From assembly GCA_949318235.1 (NCBI GenBank), contig OX439133.1, positions 7,320,137-7,384,136 on the forward strand: a stretch of 64,000 bases of DNA, written 5' to 3'. A program made the position numbers and the translations under genes. Under the pieces are notes generated by a model, which saw nothing but the letters and a program-made list of their open reading frames with translations, was not told the origin of the DNA and did no database searches. Below, piece by piece: positions 31,657 through 45,800 of this stretch (the first letter of the stretch is position 1; each line of letters opens with the position of its first letter). This DNA is from Ecdyonurus torrentis. Its lineage: Eukaryota > Arthropoda > Insecta > Ephemeroptera > Heptageniidae.

Positions 31657-32440
31657 GATTAACTAATAAAGAAGCAACTGATTTGAGGTCAACTTAAAGC
31701 AGTTTTGCTTACATCTGCTTCCGTTTCTATGTACATTTGCACAGCTAGAACATTGCAACATATATGCATTGACCATGTGTCCCAAATTCCCCCTAGTTCC
31801 CTAACTAGGGAATAAATATGACCCAATCTCCTACTGCCGCTAGAGGCGTGCGCGTAGTTTTTAGGGCAAGTAGTGCACATCAGACTTGGTTGTGTCCCAA
31901 ATTCCCCCTAGTTCCCTAACTAGGGAATAAATATGACCCAATTTCCTACTGCCGCTAGAGACGCGCTTGTAGTTTTTAGGGCAAGTAGTGCCCATCAGAA
32001 GCTCACTAATGTTTTTGCTATGCCCCTAGCAAGCCCAGCCATCTTGATTTCCCCTCTCATGCTTCTAGTTAGGGTAGGGTCAGGGTTGTGAGCTCCTGTG
32101 TTATTGCCCTATACTAAAAACGAACCCTTGTGGATGTAGTTCAAATTTTCACCGCAACAATCAACATGTAAAAGGTAAGTGGCGCTGTAGTCTGTGTGTG
32201 AATTTTAAAATCACACACAGATCACAGCACCACTTTTATACAGTACGTAATTTTGTATTCTTGCATTGTTGCGGCAAACATTTGAATTACATCATTAAGG
32301 GATCATTTTTTCAACAATAGTTTCCTATCCTGTTTATATATCCATGGGTAGGGTATATTTCCTACAGGGAATTTGGGACGCAACCGTGATTGAAATCTCT
32401 CAGCCTCAAAACAGTTGCTACTTTCCTAGTAAATACTACT
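31657..32440. mobile_element. MITE split by a nested insertion
   Basis: The left end (about 31657-31730, TTAACTAATAAAG... with CATCTGCTTCCGTTT) and right end (about 32398-32440, CAGCCTCAAAACAGTTGC) match the element that is whole at 53911-54080. The 650 bp between contain a 115-bp tandem duplication (31776-31890 and 31891-32005, starting TGTGTCCCAAATTCC) and an inverted end (GAATTTGGGACGCAAC near 32370), so a second transposon lies inside the first. Confidence 0.6.
32088..32345 (+). repeat. 260-bp direct duplication, copy 1
   Basis: Over 90 percent identical to 33381-33638. It begins GTGAGCTCCTGTGTTATTGC and contains an internal palindrome (AGTGGCGCTG... / ...CAGCACCACT around ATTTTAAAAT). 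Probably an element present twice. Confidence 0.8.
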
Positions 32441-33380
32441 AACTACTACATAATAAGAATAATGTATTTTTAACATAAACCTCTAGACCCATTAAACAAA
32501 TTAGAATATCAGTAACATAATAGTAGGTATTATAATTTATTTATTTTTAATGAGTTTTTTATTTTATTAACTTTTTTTAGTTAGGTTATATGTAAGCAAA
32601 CAATGCTACATAATTTTGTATAAGATATTAATAAAAAAGCATATTTACATAACTTGATGATTTTGATTTAAATATGTTAATGTACCTTAAGGTATCTAAT
32701 TAAATATAATTGATGGTATTTACACTAAAGACCCAGGGTTTGAGAATTGGTACTTTGTTTTATAATTCACATCCTAAAGTTGTATTCACATATTTTTAAA
32801 TTCGTTATAGCTTTGCATAGCAAAATAATGTTTCCCATTTAAAACAATGCTACTTTTTACAATTTTCTGCACAAAGTTATAACAAATTTAGGAAGATACA
32901 AGTACAACTTAATAAAGGCATTCACATGGCATGTAAATGTGATGCCTCTTGATGGATATACAAAATTGCAACAATGGAAACAAATGAACACTTTCACATG
33001 TTTTAAAACTGATGTGCTAAAGTCTCTTAAAAATATCAAGTATGTCACCAAAACCATCAAAAACCTCACTTAAATAACAAATAATGGCAACCTCTCAACA
33101 ATTATTAAAAATTCTTATAAAGTGAGAGTACTTGGTATTTTCTAGCAACTTTATGATGGGGAGAACTGTTAATACACAGTATTTTATCTGTTTCTATCCA
33201 TCAATATGATGGATATAAACAAACGCAAATGAATAGATGGGTTTGTTTACATTTGCGCAGCTTCATCTGTCAGCATCCATCAATAATGGCTTATGTGAAA
33301 GGATTATATTTTTTATATTAACTCAGCTTGGTTATTTGTATGTTTTCCAAGTCTTGTGTAAAAGTTACATAACCAAGGTC

Positions 33381-33638
33381 GTGAGCTCCTGTGTTATTGC
33401 CCTATACTAAAAACGAACCCTTATTGATGTAGTTCACATTTTCACCACAACAATCAACATGTAAAATGTAAGTGGCGCTGCGATCTGTGTGTGAATTTTA
33501 AAATTCACACAGATTACAGCGCCACTTTTATACAGTACGTAATTTTGTATTCTTGCATTGTTACGGCAAAAATTTGAATTACATCATTAAGGGATTATTT
33601 TTTCAACAATAGCTTTCTATCCTGTTTATATATCCATG
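33381..33638 (+). repeat. 260-bp direct duplication, copy 2
   Basis: Second copy of 32088-32345 with the better-preserved palindrome (AAGTGGCGCTG / CAGCGCCACTT). About 1.3 kb separates the starts. Confidence 0.8.
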
Positions 33639-33934
33639 TACATAACTGTCAGTTTCCATCAATATCCCTCGACATACATCACAGTTATGTGCTATGTGAA
33701 TTATATACAACACCTAGTTCATTCTCCAAGTCCTTAGCATCATCATATCAAGCCTAATTACCTGTTCACAATGATACATAACTTTCGTGTAAGAATCTAA
33801 ATAACATCGATTGTTGTATCTTCTCGTTAGAGTTATGTGAATTTATGCATCATTGTGAACAGGCCTCCATTGTAATGAATAGCTAATAGTATTTCGCAAA
33901 TGATGGGTCAACAGTTCAAATAATAATATAAATA

Positions 33935-33940
33935 TTTAAT
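33935..33940 (-). terminator. Candidate EXOC6 polyadenylation signal
   Basis: ATTAAA on the minus strand, about 110 nt beyond the EXOC6 stop; the nearest reasonable signal. Chance occurrence is possible in AT-rich DNA. Confidence 0.35.
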
Positions 33941-34049
33941 AAGATAGTTTCATTTTTTTTAACAATTTGCAATAATAATAGATAGATAGCCAGTTATGTG
34001 ATATTTATGAAACTGCCATACTGGTGTATTATTATGTATGTAAAGCTGT

Positions 34050-34385
34050 TCAGGCAGGCTGTTGCTGTGCAGTTTGTGCAAGCTGTCTCAGTTGTCTCAA
34101 CACTGTTTCTAGAAGTTTTTTCTTATCTCTTTCACTTTTCTTCAATACAGAAAATACTGTCTTTTTATCAGCCTCTCGGAGTCTGGAAAAATAATTTATT
34201 TATTATTACAAAGACTGGTTTGTGAGATTCATTTTTAAAGAAATTTTGTTGAAAAAAGTTTATGATGCCATTTAAAAGTTAATTGTGACAGCTACCTAAT
34301 GATAAAGCTTTCAGAACCAGTGACCATCAGATAAGAGACAAAATAATTATTGAAATTAACATGGGCTCTTATGGGACTAAAAGTT

Positions 34386-34417
<32 letters not shown>

Positions 34418-36812
34418 AACAATTTAAAATCTAGCATGTTGACTACAAAATGGCAGATGCAGGTTTATGACTTCCCAGCTTACTAGTCCACACACACGGA
34501 AACAGGCAAGCTGTGACGTCATAAACATTTTGTGAATGTAAAATAAATAAGAAATCAATGACTCTGGCCAAATAAACGTTGATATTTAAGTATGTTAGGA
34601 TATTAGACGTGTTTTTTGTGCAATGTGTTCTATGCCTTTAAATATACCCTCTGTTCTTTCTACAATAGTAACTTACTTCTCCAGCAGTATGATGGCATTA
34701 TTAGGGTTGACATGTTGATATTTACTATTCTCCTGTCCATAATCATGGAAGTACGTAGGCCAATCCCATGACATACACAAATCTAGCAGCTGACGTAGTT
34801 CATTGAAATATTGCAGAAGAGCGCCTTCTTCTAGACCTGGTACAGGTTCCATTGCAGCAAATTCTGAAACATCATATAGAAGGCTATCGGTAAATATTAT
34901 AACTTAGAGTTGCTGGTTATGTGACATTTTAGTTAAGATACAAGGCTGTCTAATGTTATAGCCTAGGGGTGCTACAAAGCAAAGAAAAGTGAAGCAAATT
35001 TTATCTTTTCATACGAGGCAAAAATGCAATGTTTCTAAATTTCAAATAAGAAACAAAATTTTTAATTACAAATATTATAATGTAAAAAGTTCTGAAATTT
35101 TTTGTTAAAAACTATTAAAAATAAATTATTGAAAAGAAATTTTTTTACTTCAATTATTATAGCTATTTGTGGGTAATTAGATAATTAAATCTGGCAACTT
35201 TCTTTCACATATGGGGTTGTAAACTGAGAGGGGGTAGAAAGATAATCGGCGCTACATTTCTTGAGCGCTCAAGGTCAAGCTCTCCCCTTCTGTATGACTT
35301 TAGCATGAATAAAACAACTCTATTATTGACACAATAGTGTTGTTTGTAACCCTGTTTCTTGCTACAAAAAAAATGTACATTACACTTGAATAACCATGGT
35401 TAATCATCATTTTAGTAGAGTTTATGAACAGCATTAGTACTAGTTATTATTTTGCCTTTATGAGGAACAATATAGATGGACTATATATATATTTCAAAGA
35501 AGATACACTTACGTTCACACTGAATGACGTCAAGATTGAGTTGCTGCAACGCTCCCATTGATACTTGCTTTTCTTCTTCTTGTAGTAACAGACGTAAAGT
35601 GGACTTGGCCATGTGTTGACATGCTGCACGACATGCTTGTTGAGCTACAGCAGCCTGAAAATATCAATACATTGTACACTGGAATAAACTAATGTCTCCG
35701 CTTCAAAAGCGAGCATTTACACTTTCCAGTTTTCCGACCAAATGACTATCTACACTTTCTGCTGATGAGCATCCTCAATGTTAAGCTTATGGCTACTAGT
35801 CGAATTACAGCGCTGCTTGGAAAGTGTAGATAGTTGTTTTGTCAGAAATCTGAAAAGTGTAGATGCTCGCTTTTGACGCGGAAGCATCGATATGTAGTAT
35901 TATTATTTTCATATCAGGCTTAAAACATATAACATTATTTCTACTAAATTTAAAATTTTCTAGACTACAAAATAGCATAGGTTTAAATTGATAATAGTAT
36001 GAATTATGAATGAATAAATGAATGATGTAAAATATGATTGGTTTGGTAATGTTGAGAGAATTAGTGATGAAAGAATAGGAAAATAAAACAAGTATTTTTA
36101 TCATAAAGCAAAGAGGAACGAGAAGGCAGATAATATGTACGAGACCATGCAAAGTATATAACATTTTTTGCTTGTAATGGACTTTAACCATTAGATTATT
36201 GTTGGCCTTGACCATAATACCAGTATGTGCAGCGCTCGGACTTTGTCGACGCAGGTTATACATATTTCCGAGCAAATTGTTTAAGACGAGAGTTTGAAGG
36301 GGGAGGCTGTATAGAAGATAGCTGATGTGTCACTGTAACTGGTGATTTCTGTCTGATTTAAAAAATTGGCGTAAGTTGTTTGGTGGTCCTGGAGGTTCCT
36401 CGCCATAGTAAAGTGGTGAGACGGATTCCAGTGGAGACAGATAGGCGTTGAGAAGCGCCAATCTGTCTTTGTAGCGTCGTCGTGTGTGAGTAAGTCAATC
36501 GGCTTAATGCATCTGAAGCGTAGCAAACTTGAACTGACGACAGCAAGGTACCTCTAAGTAGTCAAGCATCTTCAGGGGGGGCTCACTAGCAGCTGTGACG
36601 TCACGCGTTCCGGAAAATGCAATGTTAACCTTATGGGCAAAACGATTCACGTGACGTCACAACAGCCTTATGAGCTCCCCCTGAAGCATCTTGACTAGGC
36701 CACCTAGTGGTGGTGAGGAGTAAAGAACAAGCGTCTGCACGTGTGTCTTTTCTTTTTACATTGTATTGTGTACTGTATCATTATTTTAAGTTATTCAATT
36801 TTTGTTTAGCAA

Positions 36813-36855
<43 letters not shown>

Positions 36856-39143
36856 GTCTAGAGTAAAATTGTACTTTGTACATATTGTAAAAAAATTTAT
36901 ATTATAATAATATAGTACAAAATATATACCTATTAATTAGGACATGTCATTGGCAAGGGTCATTATTTTTTGTAGATGTATGCGCATTGTTGAATTGAAA
37001 TTTCTCAAAAAATTTCCATAAACATGAAGTCACAGAAATTGCATACTTAACAGTATTTTCACGTTCTCTCGTGGAGTTACATTAACATTCTGGTAAAAAT
37101 TGTCAACAGTTTTGAAGATCCCATTTTGTGTTTATTCATTAAAAAGCACATGTTATTTTATGTGGTCTATGGCTTTAACTGTAGTATTTATTAGGCCTAT
37201 TTAAGATTGAAATACTTACAGGTAGGTTTGTGAATGCTTGTAAGGTACTCTGCAAGAAGGCAAGTAAATCAGCGATATGACTGGATGCATGACCTTGTGG
37301 TTCTCCCAACATCCAATCATAGTTCTCTAGCTCTAAGAACTCATCCAGTTTACGTTGTAACTTGAGACATATCTGTTGTTCTGCGTCTGCTCTGGCGACA
37401 CGAAACATTGCAGCTTGGGTAGGAGTATTGCGAGACACAAGCTGAGCTTCTGCATTGGCACTGCAATCACAATACATTTTATATTTTTAGTACTGTACCT
37501 CGTATGATAAATTTGATATAAAAGTAGGGGGGGGGTAGAAATACCAGCAAAGGGCCTTAGTATAGTAACTATAAAGGTAGTACAGTCGATTCACCAAAAG
37601 CGGATTTTTGCTTCACACCGTCCTATCTAAACCCATGTTAAAAGGGGTCACTTTAATAAATCATAGCGCAGCTAATACGAATTGTCAGGACATAAAAATC
37701 ATATCAAAATATGCCTTAATAAGTCAGCTATTATTTTTAAATCTATGAATATCCTCCTCAGTTGATTAATATTATTAATTAATGATTTTCTGAGACGTTG
37801 TAATCCGCCGCTTAGATTAGCTGTCGAAGCGACTTCGGGCATCTCCGCAAAAGTGGTTTTCTCTCTATGCCAAGCACAGGCCTTCAAAATTTGGTTTTCA
37901 CCTCCCCTGCACCCCCTACATAAGAAGAATGTGGTGATCTTACTATCTATTTAGTTACTATAGGCCTTAGTTCTATATGGAGAGGTCAAGGTCTCACGTG
38001 GCACAGTTATAGTATAACCAAGAGCTTTTGTCATCGTAATGACATCATCAATCAAAGTAGAGATTTACTTGATTATGCATACATCACAGCTTAAGTAAGC
38101 CTATTCTTTGATTGATATTGTCATTAAAATGACAAAAGCTCTTGGTAGTACAAACATTATAACTATAACTCTGAACATTTGATACTGAGTCCCAATTAAA
38201 GAAACTCTTTCCATTTTATCAATTTTAAATTCTATGTGCTCTAATTTCTCTACTATAGTTGATTTTATTTTTAAGGGAGTAGGGGACCGACGTCGGCCAT
38301 AAGACTCAAACTTTTCTCGTCAAAAAATCTGAAATTTTGCATAATACATACAAATACATAAAATTTTGGGGGGTCGCCGTGCAAATTAATTTTATATGAT
38401 TTTTTGAAATTTTAAATCCATTAGGCCCAATGTTAATTTCAATAATTTTTTTCTTTTTTTCGGGACGGTCAAACATCATGAAATTTTTATCATGCCTAGG
38501 TGTAACCCTTAGCTACACAATGACACCAAATTTAGACCCAAAACACTTCTAGTTTTTTAGATATAAGGTCGGTACCCTACTCCCTTAACATATTATATAT
38601 TAGCAGCATTGGATTTTCTCTTCATTTTTATAAAAGTTTGTTACTGTACTAAAAAATAAAAAATGTTTACTTCAATTTTCAAAACTAACAAGTTTTATAA
38701 ATCACCTGTTACTATTCCCATCGACATAAATATTTTATTTGTTATTATGTATTTTACTACTTTATTGTCTTATTCTTATTATTACTATTAATTTTAAGCT
38801 AAAAATACATGAATATACCCAGTAATATTAGCGACAAACTCCTCTAGGAATCCAGTAGCCTTCTCTAGAAATCCAGTATCCACGATGATCTGCACAACTT
38901 GTAGTAATCCAAGACTGGGGTTACGGAAACATGACGACAAACATCCACTGAAGGTTCTTGTGAGCAGCAAGTTGGTGGATTTACGTATCATATCACATAC
39001 TTCTCCTTGACTGTAATTGTAAAAAGAAAAATATATAGGCCTATATTAACATGTAAGTAACAATACATTTGATACAAGAAAATTAGCAAAGGCCTCACTA
39101 TATGGAAGAGGGTTCTATAGTTTAACAAAAATCTTGTTAGCAT

Positions 39144-39178
<35 letters not shown>

Positions 39179-42100
39179 TTTAGAGTAGTTTTTGGTACAG
39201 TATTAAAATCCAAGAGAAAATGGAGTACAGTGTAAGTGCCTTCTTCAGTCCTAACAGACTCAGAGAGAAATTATGAATGAAGTTGTACTCCATTTTTGCT
39301 TGAAGGTTAGTGCCAAAAACTATTCAATATGTTAGTTTTTTTTTATCTCTATAATCTATATCTTCTTCTCTTTTTTTTTCTTTTTTTTTTCCAGTTAACT
39401 ATGGTACATTTGAAATGACATTAGTCTATTAGATTACTCACCTCAAACAAAGATCTTCAGAGAACTTGAGACAAGCATAGATGAACTCTTTGACTTGTTG
39501 ATAAACTTTTGGTACCATGGGAGAAAATGGGAAGCGCTTTGGGAACTCTGATTGTTCTAGAGCTTCGTCAGTGAAGGGGAAAGATGAAACCACTTCATCG
39601 TATTCTTCTTGGTTTTGAACCTGGAACCAGAAAGTATTCTTCAATTTTAGTTTTGTATAGTAATAATATCAGTTACAAAATTTAATGTTTAACACTAAGA
39701 AATTATTTCCTGTAAAGCTAAAGATTAAGAGAGAATATCAACAATTTGGCCAATGGAAAATTTTAATCTTGAAGTTTTAAAATTATTTTTATTTGAGATT
39801 TGCATTGCATATTTGGGGGGGGGGGGGGGGTGATGACAGATTACGTTATTAAAGGTACAAAACAACAAATAAAAAAATCACAATAAAAACTAGCCACTCA
39901 ATTACTATTACCCTTTCATATTGACTAATAAAGTACTGTAACAACTGTTTTGAAGCCGACTTTAAGCAATTTAGGTCACATCCGCTTCTGCTTCTCCTTA
40001 CTACACATGTGCAGTATGTCAAAACAGAAGCAGATGTGAGCAAATTTGCTTTAATGTAAGTAGATAACCTATGTAATCCAGAGAGGATTCCCACTGAAAA
40101 GTATTGGTCAGCTGGAGACGTGTATTGCGGGTCAAAATTACATTGATCAAATGTGGCAACAAAATATAACTTCCAGGATAAAATAAAATTAAAGGCAACA
40201 AAAAATTGAATAACGATATTCTCTTTGGATTACCTATCTATAGAAATACCTTAATTTGCTTATAGTCAGCCTCAAAACAGTTGTTCTTTTATTAGTCAAT
40301 TTAAGCTTAACACATATGTACATATATTTTGGCTTGGGTTTTGAATGTATACTCTGTTGCTTGGGTTAAAATAACACAGCTAAAAGCTTGCCTTACTCCT
40401 TTTTCAACAAGCTTTTTCTATTTATGGTCCTACAAATTGGTATCTTTAACTGTGATTGTTTTTTTCCTTCACTATTTTAATTAAAATATTGATGTTGTTG
40501 CGAGCAATATGTGTATTTCGTCTTTTGTCCAGCTAAAAGCAAAATGTGTAAGTCGTTTCCAAACATTATGTAGATGGCGCTCGACTTACACATATTGCTT
40601 CGCGTGACAAAAAACGAGATACACATTTTGCTATGCATGACAAATAATGAGACAAGATATTTTGCTTTGCGTGATAAAAAACAAAAAAAAAAAGTTACAC
40701 ATATTGCTCGCAACAACATTGATATCGTCTTTATTTAAGTTACTGCACGTACCTGAATTTGTAAGAAGCTTTCTTCAGCTAATATCTCTCTGAAGACTTG
40801 AACCCATCTCTGCATGAGAACTTCATTGTAGTGCTCTCTAATTTCTGCTAGCAACTCAGATAATTGACTCACAGGATAGCCATAGTTCTGCAAGCAAACA
40901 TGACAAATAACATTCAATTTTTGTGATTTCATTAGAAAGATGAGGACAGTAAAATAAATCCTGGTAACGTTGGAAAGCTATACAGTTATTGTGCATATTA
41001 ATTATTAGGCCTATTATTTTTTTTCTGATTTAAAGTCAATTGAAATTTTAACAAAAACAAATTTAATATTTTTTTTTGAAATAAAAATATGTAAATTATG
41101 ATACAATTCTTAAACACTACAATGTTTTATTTATAATTATTTTCATTATTATTTCTTCTTCTTCTTTTCTATTTTCAAGGGATATTAATTTTGAGGTTTT
41201 ATAGGATACAGTTTTTCTACAAAAGCTTTCATTTTATTAAAACATAATGCCAGTTAGTTTAAAATATTTTTGAAATGAAATATTTGCACATTAAGTAGCA
41301 ATAAAAAAAAAAATAAAAAAAAAAACGTTGAAATGTGTATAAAATGGTGTGGCTTTTTGATAATTATATGTACTAATTATGTATATATCTATTGATCTAG
41401 CAATTGAATGTTTAGATTGTACACACATTCTGTTTAATGTTTAATAACTAAAATAATAAAAATATATTTATAAATTTAAAAAAAAATGCTATTAATGGCA
41501 GTTCAAAAAAAAAATGTATTCTGTACACAGTGATTTTTTTTTTTTTTTTATTGCAAAAACTTTAATTAAGTATGAATATTACTGGTAAAATAAAAAAGTA
41601 AGCTTACACTGAGGGTAGTATTGAAGAGCATGATCAAGTTCTTGATTTTCAACATAAGTGTAGCATCAGTACAGTATGCCTGTAACAAAACAATAACATA
41701 GGAAACTACAATTAAATAATCTAATTTACATACAGCCTAAACTAAACCCAGTTGTCATGCTTCAAAAAATACACAATTCCATTTAAAAAGCATAAGATGA
41801 GTCATGTTTTTAATAGTTTGAAGCACCAAAAAAAAAATTAATAAAATTAATATAATGTTGTTACCATTGCCCTTTTAAATGGAATCAAATAAGAGTAGGA
41901 GATCAAGTTATGAATTTCAGGGCTATAAGCAGAACCTCTTACGACTAGTTGAAATGTTTGTTTTAATTAATTGTGATTAGTTATTGTACATAAATGCTGT
42001 AGCAATGCTATTGCAGCTAAATCTTGTTGCTACTTTTATCATGTTTGTTAACTTTCACACATCTACATTTATTGTGATACTCATAGAAACAGGCACAACA

Positions 42101-42858
42101 AGAAGTCATATCAAGACAACAAGTATAAAACACTTCTACATAGGAAAGCAGGTGTAGATGAGTTTTATAGCTGTTGTTGCAATAAATTTAGATGTGTTTC
42201 TACAAATATCAGTGATATCACAATAAACGTCGACACTTGATATGCAAATCAAAGAAAAGTAATGTAGATTAATAATAATTAAAGCACATTATACGCAAAA
42301 ATCTTTAATTAAAATATATACAAAAAAGGGGATGCAAAATATTTAATTAAAGGTTGTGTTTAATTAAATATTTTTGCATATTATAACTTTCAATATAACG
42401 TGCTTTAATTATATAATCTATTATTTTTCTTTGATTTGCATATTAAACCATAATGTTTCTTTCTTATATTTATATAGTAGACACTTGATAGTGAGCAATC
42501 CCACAAACTGTAGAAGTGTGGTTTAGCTACAACAGCATTGTATTTATAGCAAGACCAATGCTTGTTGCAATGCTGGTCCTAATTGTTATAAGCTTTCTAA
42601 CTACACTACTCCTATAAACCCAACCTCATACTTACTGAATGTGTACGTAATGCATTAACAATACTAGTCAATGCCATCCCCCAAACATCATCCAAGTAAC
42701 TGCGAGTCACTAAACCATTGCCAGTGTTGAGAATGTGATCTTCAGTAACAAAGAAACCAACAATTGCATGGATATACAATCTGTAGCCTTCGATACTTTC
42801 ATGCTGAAATCAAAGAACATTAAACAATCAGATGATAATTAAAATATCAAATTGTGAC

Positions 42859-42895
<37 letters not shown>

Positions 42896-45800
42896 GGTAG
42901 AGGGGAAGGGGCAGACTTAAAACATAATGGTCTAAAGTGTTTTACAGAGGTTTGTAAATTTTATATTATTAAAAATTTAATTATAAATTTTAAATTTATA
43001 TTTACCATATTGGTTGGAGGTTGAAGAACTAACACAGCCTGTTTCTTCCTCTGCATTCTGTAGTAATCTTCAAATGTATCTCGTAAACCCTGAAATAAAA
43101 TAACAGCATTTTTGTAAAATAAAATGAAGACACTGCACTTACAAGTATTTATAAATGTCTAAAACCTTTTGAAGTTATAATTAAAGGGGCGGAGGAGCTT
43201 TAAGATAATTGACTGTGAGTGATTTAATTACAAAACTTTCTCAAAGGTTTAGTATGTAACTTTTTTTTTTTTTTTTTTTTTTTTTTACATTGGTATGCTA
43301 TCTATGTGTTTTTACAATCACAATTTCCTTTATTGTTCTAAATACATGACATTTAAAACAAATAATAATAATAAAAAAAATGAACATGAAATATTAGCTT
43401 TAAGCTTACAGAGACTCTCTGAATGAAAAGGATAGAAATAGCAGTGGCCTTAAAGCCTTAGACCACATAAAACAACATGTGCTTTTTATTTAATAAACAC
43501 AAAATGGGATCTTCAAAACTGATGACAATTTTTACCAGAATGTTGAGAGAACCTTGAGAGAGCGTGAAAATACTGTAAAGTATGCAATTTGCATGACTAT
43601 TCATGTTTCTGACATCAGAAACATGAACAAATTAGTATAAAATGTTGTGGTGGTTGCATAGATTGAAATTTTCTGATTACTGCTACCGAGTTGGATTTTG
43701 AGAGAAACTAAAGTTATTTATGTAAGTCCCATCAAGTGTTTTATGATATAAATGCTTATGTTTTCTTCTGGTCTATTCCTTTAATTACCACAGCAGAAAT
43801 TCTATGGACAGGTTGAGGTCTCACTGTAACTTCTACTGTGGTAAGGCACTTGCTAGTATTTCTATCCTTTACTTTAATATTAATCCTAACCATGATGTTG
43901 ATCGCAAAGTCGATTTTTTTTTTCCTATTTATATATTTCTAACCATGATGTGTTTATTTTTTTACCATAAAGTGAAGAGTATCTGTAAAAGCTAAACAAA
44001 TCTATGTGACTCATTGATTTCATTGAATTGGTTACTGAAACTCCTACATGGAACAAAATTAATTAACTAATGAGCCACACAACTAATGAACTAATGAACA
44101 CAATACAATGAACTAATGAATACATGAACCTGTATTTTGCAATAGGTACACTTGAACTTGAACTTACAAAACTACAATACCACTTAATAATCTAAGTGAG
44201 TCACACCTTTATTGTTGCACAGTGCACCTGTATTAGGTATTATTGTAGTATAATAATACTTGTGTTCTAGGTTATATGTCTACCTATTACATTGTTAGTA
44301 TTATTATTATTTTTTTTATTTTTATTATTATTTTTTTTTTTTGTGTATAGCATTAATTGATCAATCAATCAATCAATCAAAATGAATGACTGGTACATAC
44401 CAAGACAGTATAGATATGAAGACATCTGTAGACAGGTGAGAAATCAATCAAATCTTGAGCACTAAGTTCATCATCGGTCTGAGGTATCACTTCAGCATTC
44501 AAGTCTATCTCCACCTCTCCTACAAGCAGAATATTCAATTCTCATTAGAAAAATATGGCTAAGGAAATTTTTAATATTACAGTATCCTATTTTTTTATTT
44601 AATTCCTTTTTTTATATTATTATTATTATTATTTTGTAGTCATTTTACTAAAAAAATTTATTTCTATTGGCATATGGGAATAACATGTATTTAGATAAAG
44701 TTTTGTGTCAACTGAAATCTCCATCTGATTGCATTATATGGCCATAAGCCAATAGAAATTCATTTTTTTAATAAAATGGCTGTACAAAATATGAATAACG
44801 CTGTTCATAAATCCATTTTTCTGCTATTAAAATGACAATCAGCATTGGTTATTCACATGCAATGCACATTTTTTGGTGCAAGAAAACAGTTTGCAAACAA
44901 CACTACACTCTGGCCAAAACAAGGTCATTCCCGCCAAAAGCTGTATCTGTGGTGCTAAACCAATCAGAGAGCGTGTTATAAACCTACTAGCCAATCACAG
45001 TTGACTTTACATTGTTAATTACACTGTATCCGCTCGAACTAGTATTGGGAGAAGTGTATTGGCTTATTGTGAAAATTTGCTTTTTTTTTTCTTTTTTTTT
45101 TTTTAATTTTTTTTTTAATTTTTTTTACCTGTGAATGGATTTGGAGGTGGTGGGGCTTGTCTCTTTTTCTTTCTCACCACAGCAATAGGATCACTAGTTA
45201 GCTGCTCAGTAGTCTAACAAAAACAAATAAAATTATTAGCATTCAAACTCTTAGACATACTATAATTGAAAGTTCAATAAAAAATATTTTGTAAGTAAAA
45301 AGAAATAAATTGAAATAAGTTTGAGATTATTAAGAAAAATAAATCATGATGGTGACATGATAAAATTTAAATGAAATGATAATAGGAAACCATAATAAAG
45401 AGATGTGTTAATAGTAAAAATTGTGTTAGCTTTTGCAAGATTTTCATAAAACTATAAGACATCTCTTGACTGTGGTAGAGCTCTTGCTGTTTTCTTTACC
45501 ATTTTCTTTAAATTCTGCCATAAAATAATTTTAGCATTTTGAATTCTGAGCCTTTTTACTAGCTATTATTATTTCCCGTACTGTATATTTTAATGTGGGC
45601 ACCAATTTTTATGAAAATTAAGCAGCTATAACTCATGGCAGCATTCCCTTTCTCCCCTAACAATTTTCATAATATAGCCTATTCTATTTCTTATGTTAAT
45701 ACTAATATAATACATAGTGATCCGAAACTTCCTGGTGCCCAAAATTTAGTAACGTAAGTTCATCAAACCTCACTGACAATTCTACCATCAGCCACTATAC

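Larger units (their letters stand above)
29932..34049. other. Intergenic region between zinc-finger gene C and EXOC6
   Basis: No gene was recognised. An 84-codon ORF at 30013-30267 overlaps the repeat at 30029-30120 and is not supported. Contents: duplicated gene-flank sequence (29940-30010), the ATCCGGAT array, AT-rich DNA at 30.9-31.6 kb, nested elements at 31.65-32.44 kb, direct duplications at 32.1 and 33.4 kb, and the presumed EXOC6 3' UTR at the right edge. Confidence 0.6.

Noticed and set aside
36281..36546. Two overlapping minus-strand ORFs
   Set aside because: They are intronic to EXOC6 and show no domain or splice support.
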